DNA from: Epithemia pelagica
Lineage: Eukaryota > Bacillariophyta > Bacillariophyceae > Surirellales > Surirellaceae
Assembly (NCBI GenBank): GCA_946965045.2
Contig: OX337228.1
Span: 4,588,001 to 4,652,000 of the forward strand
DNA length: 64,000 bases
Reading direction: 5' to 3'
The position numbers and the translations under genes are program-made. A model generated the notes under the pieces. It saw only the letters and a list, made by a program, of their open reading frames with translations. It searched no databases and was not told where the DNA came from. Of the stretch, positions 62,051 through 64,000 are shown one piece after another. Each line of letters starts with the position of its first letter. Position 1 is the first letter of the stretch.

Positions 62051-64000
62051 ATGGTTAGCGAGAACGCAGCTGCTCTAAGAAGAGAAAACTCATCTGTTTG
62101 CCGTGGGCCAGATCTCAAACTCTACGTTCGCGATGTTCGAGACGCCACTGGAAGGAAGCGTTCGATTGTGGTTAAGTCATGGGCTACAGTGAAAGATGCC
62201 AAAGAGGCCATCCAACAATGTATCGCTCAAGTACCTATTCATACCCAGCGCTTGTACTTTGGGAGCCCACTCATGAGCAGTGGGAAAGAGTTACCCAACT
62301 ACCGAACGTTGAGTGACGCTGGTATCTATAGGTCTGGAGAAACTCTTTTCCTTGATATCATCTCTTCAGATGAAACATCGAAATCGTACTTGGGTGCTTC
62401 GCCAACACTACAACGGATCCAAGGATCGAACGACATTTGCATTTCCACATCTTTGTTAAACTCAACTCCTAAATTGCTTTCACATACGATTCATGATGCA
62501 AGGCGTGCATTTTCTCTGGGGATAAAACCTGACCTTATCATGGACGGTTCGGGTGGGTCTTATTACATCCATGATGTCAAGAAGAACAAGATCGCTGTGT
62601 TTAAGCCAGCCGATGAAGAACCTTATGCAGAGAATAACCCTCGTGGTTATCTACCGCATCAGCAAGGGGGAGAATTTGAAGGTCTTCGTCAAGGAATTGC
62701 TCCTGGGGAAGCGTGTATCCGAGAAGTAGCAGCGTATCTGCTTGATCACGACGGTTTCTCTGGCGTCCCGATGACAACATTAGCTGAAGCACGACACCCT
62801 GCTTTCAATACTAATGGAGCTCGTCTCAAGGTATCGGAGGGTGGAGCTTCAATCGGGGCCCATTCACTTGGCTCGCCTTCTCGTTCGACCAGCGCTAGCC
62901 AGGGAATTCCGAAGAAGGTTGGATCTTTTCAAGAATATGTACGTTCTGAATGTTCCATGGATGACATGAGTCCTAGCAAGATCTCTGTTGAGCAAGTCCA
63001 CAGGATTGCGGTTCTCGACATTCGATTGCTGAATGCCGATCGAAACGCAGCCAACTTGCTTTGCCGAAGATTGCGTGATAACAGTATCGAACTTGTTCCC
63101 ATTGATCATGGATACTGTTTACGGTCCATGTGTGACGTCTCGTGGATGGACTGGTGTTGGCTCGATTGGCCACAGGTGAAACAACCGATGAGTGCCAAAA
63201 CGAAAGATTACATAAAACGGCTCGATACGGAAAAAGATGCAAAGATTGTACAAGAGAGGCTGAACATATCGAATGTTGCCATTGATTACATCCGTGCTTC
63301 GACGGCTCTCCTCAAGGCAGGTGTTGAAGCTGGAATGTCTTTGTATGACATCGCCATTTTGTGCTGTCGCAATGACAATCTTGCCGAAACACCCTCTCTG
63401 CTTGAACATTTGACGGCAATGGCATCGGAACTTTCCAAGGTAGCCCTTGACAACGAAGAATGGCACCACGCCACTGCGTCAAGAGCACTTGAAGAGCAGC
63501 TGTCGCCCTACCGCAGCTCGAACGTCCAGATCAATTCTGGAATCAAGTCGAGAGATCGTTCGTCCAGTCGATTTCATCGGTGTGCGTCGAGTGGAGAGTT
63601 CCTTGTGTCAATTGACGTTGAGGACGAAAACCCCCGAAGCAATCTTAGTTTGGCTTTGGGGCAAAGCCATGCCCCTCCTCCTCCCCTGGCACTTTCGTCT
63701 GGTTCGGACTCTTCAGGTGATAACAACGAGGATGTGAAAGAAGATCAGGAGGAAATCGAAGAATGGGCTCACAATATCATTGAAGACTTCCAGCCTGTCC
63801 CCCATGCAAGAGTGGGACGGAAAACTCGCTCCGGATCCTCTTCGGATGAGGAGAGTTTGTCCACCTCGCCAAAGGGGTTCTGGCATGTACCACCAGGTTC
63901 TGTGGGTGATGCATCTTCTAAGTCGTCTTCATATGATGATGATAGCTTCGGCACTTCTCCCATGATCTCTGACAATTTCGTTGGCCCGTCTCCAGAAACA
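62051..64000 (+). CDS. Phosphatidylinositol 4-kinase gamma-like, truncated by the window edge
   Basis: The frame opened by the ATG at 62051 remains open to the last base (650 codons), so the 3' end is missing. Residues about 23-115 form a ubiquitin-like domain ([16 protein letters not shown]...[20 protein letters not shown]). The PI3/PI4-kinase domain follows, with [12 protein letters not shown] as the lysine strand, [15 protein letters not shown], and the catalytic/metal sequence [17 protein letters not shown] then [12 protein letters not shown] plus a type II PI4K domain is the layout of plant PI4K-gamma/ubdk-gamma proteins, some of which act as protein kinases. A Ser/Asp/Glu-rich tail continues beyond the window. 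No membrane segment is visible. Confidence 0.88.
   Translation, partial: MVSENAAALRRENSSVCRGPDLKLYVRDVRDATGRKRSIVVKSWATVKDAKEAIQQCIAQVPIHTQRLYFGSPLMSSGKELPNYRTLSDAGIYRSGETLFLDIISSDETSKSYLGASPTLQRIQGSNDICISTSLLNSTPKLLSHTIHDARRAFSLGIKPDLIMDGSGGSYYIHDVKKNKIAVFKPADEEPYAENNPRGYLPHQQGGEFEGLRQGIAPGEACIREVAAYLLDHDGFSGVPMTTLAEARHPAFNTNGARLKVSEGGASIGAHSLGSPSRSTSASQGIPKKVGSFQEYVRSECSMDDMSPSKISVEQVHRIAVLDIRLLNADRNAANLLCRRLRDNSIELVPIDHGYCLRSMCDVSWMDWCWLDWPQVKQPMSAKTKDYIKRLDTEKDAKIVQERLNISNVAIDYIRASTALLKAGVEAGMSLYDIAILCCRNDNLAETPSLLEHLTAMASELSKVALDNEEWHHATASRALEEQLSPYRSSNVQINSGIKSRDRSSSRFHRCASSGEFLVSIDVEDENPRSNLSLALGQSHAPPPPLALSSGSDSSGDNNEDVKEDQEEIEEWAHNIIEDFQPVPHARVGRKTRSGSSSDEESLSTSPKGFWHVPPGSVGDASSKSSSYDDDSFGTSPMISDNFVGPSPET

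Noticed and set aside
1-64000. Bacterial-type operons, CRISPR arrays, tRNA or rRNA genes
   Set aside because: Gene structure is eukaryotic; no regular spacer-repeat array or rRNA was seen, and no tRNA cloverleaf was found by eye. A tRNA search program would be needed to exclude small RNA genes.

Overview
The window looks like nuclear DNA of a stramenopile alga, most likely a diatom. The genes are eukaryotic and dense (about one per 2 kb outside two large insertions), with few, short GT-AG introns (74-186 bp). Several proteins start with a signal peptide whose predicted cleavage site is followed by F or W (VQS|FHGAP, AQA|FNSVG, VQG|WS), the 'ASAFAP-like' leader of complex red-lineage plastids. 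A plastid flavodoxin and a heat-shock factor fit the same picture. No species is assigned.

Layout. 1-22.4 kb is ordinary gene space: 3' part of an arogenate/prephenate dehydrogenase, a POLE3/DPB4-like histone-fold protein, a hemerythrin-like protein, a small membrane protein, an STE20-type kinase, CPSF73, two tandem cysteine-rich type I membrane paralogues, an SDR oxidoreductase, PheRS alpha, an ABC1/ADCK kinase, EMC7, flavodoxin and a plastid-targeted membrane protein. 22,545-29,719 is a 7.2 kb Mutator-like DNA transposon: inverted termini of about 140 bp, a 10-bp target duplication, a two-exon gene for a 993-residue protein with RING-like cysteine clusters, and a 200-bp tandem repeat array. 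It sits in what was a short divergent promoter. 29.8-50.2 kb is gene space again: HAD-like protein, 2OG-Fe(II) oxygenase, mitochondrial ATP synthase gamma, Derlin, HSF, GOT1, a plastid NusG/SAP protein, two genes sharing a new N-terminal domain, an orphan membrane protein, an aldo-keto-reductase-like protein and prefoldin 2.

50,734-60,523 is a second, larger DNA transposon of about 9.8 kb. It has about 916-bp terminal inverted repeats, a PIF/Harbinger/IS5-type DDE transposase and three accessory ORFs. Each arm is split by a different younger insertion (50,802-52,162 and 59,405-60,108), and there is a 291-bp foldback in the middle. The arms and the foldback are dense in GTGGAT / TGTGGATCCACA motifs. 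After a gene-poor 1.5 kb, the window ends inside a type II PI 4-kinase-gamma-like gene with an N-terminal ubiquitin-like domain.

Most host genes are unrelated housekeeping genes and do not form a pathway. Grouped by compartment they serve the ER/Golgi (EMC7, Derlin, GOT1, the type I paralogues), the mitochondrion (ATP synthase gamma, ADCK), the plastid (flavodoxin, NusG/SAP protein, 21,859 gene) and nucleus/cytosol (CPSF73, POLE3, HSF, PheRS, prefoldin). Splice sites and starts are my own reading of the sequence without transcript data.
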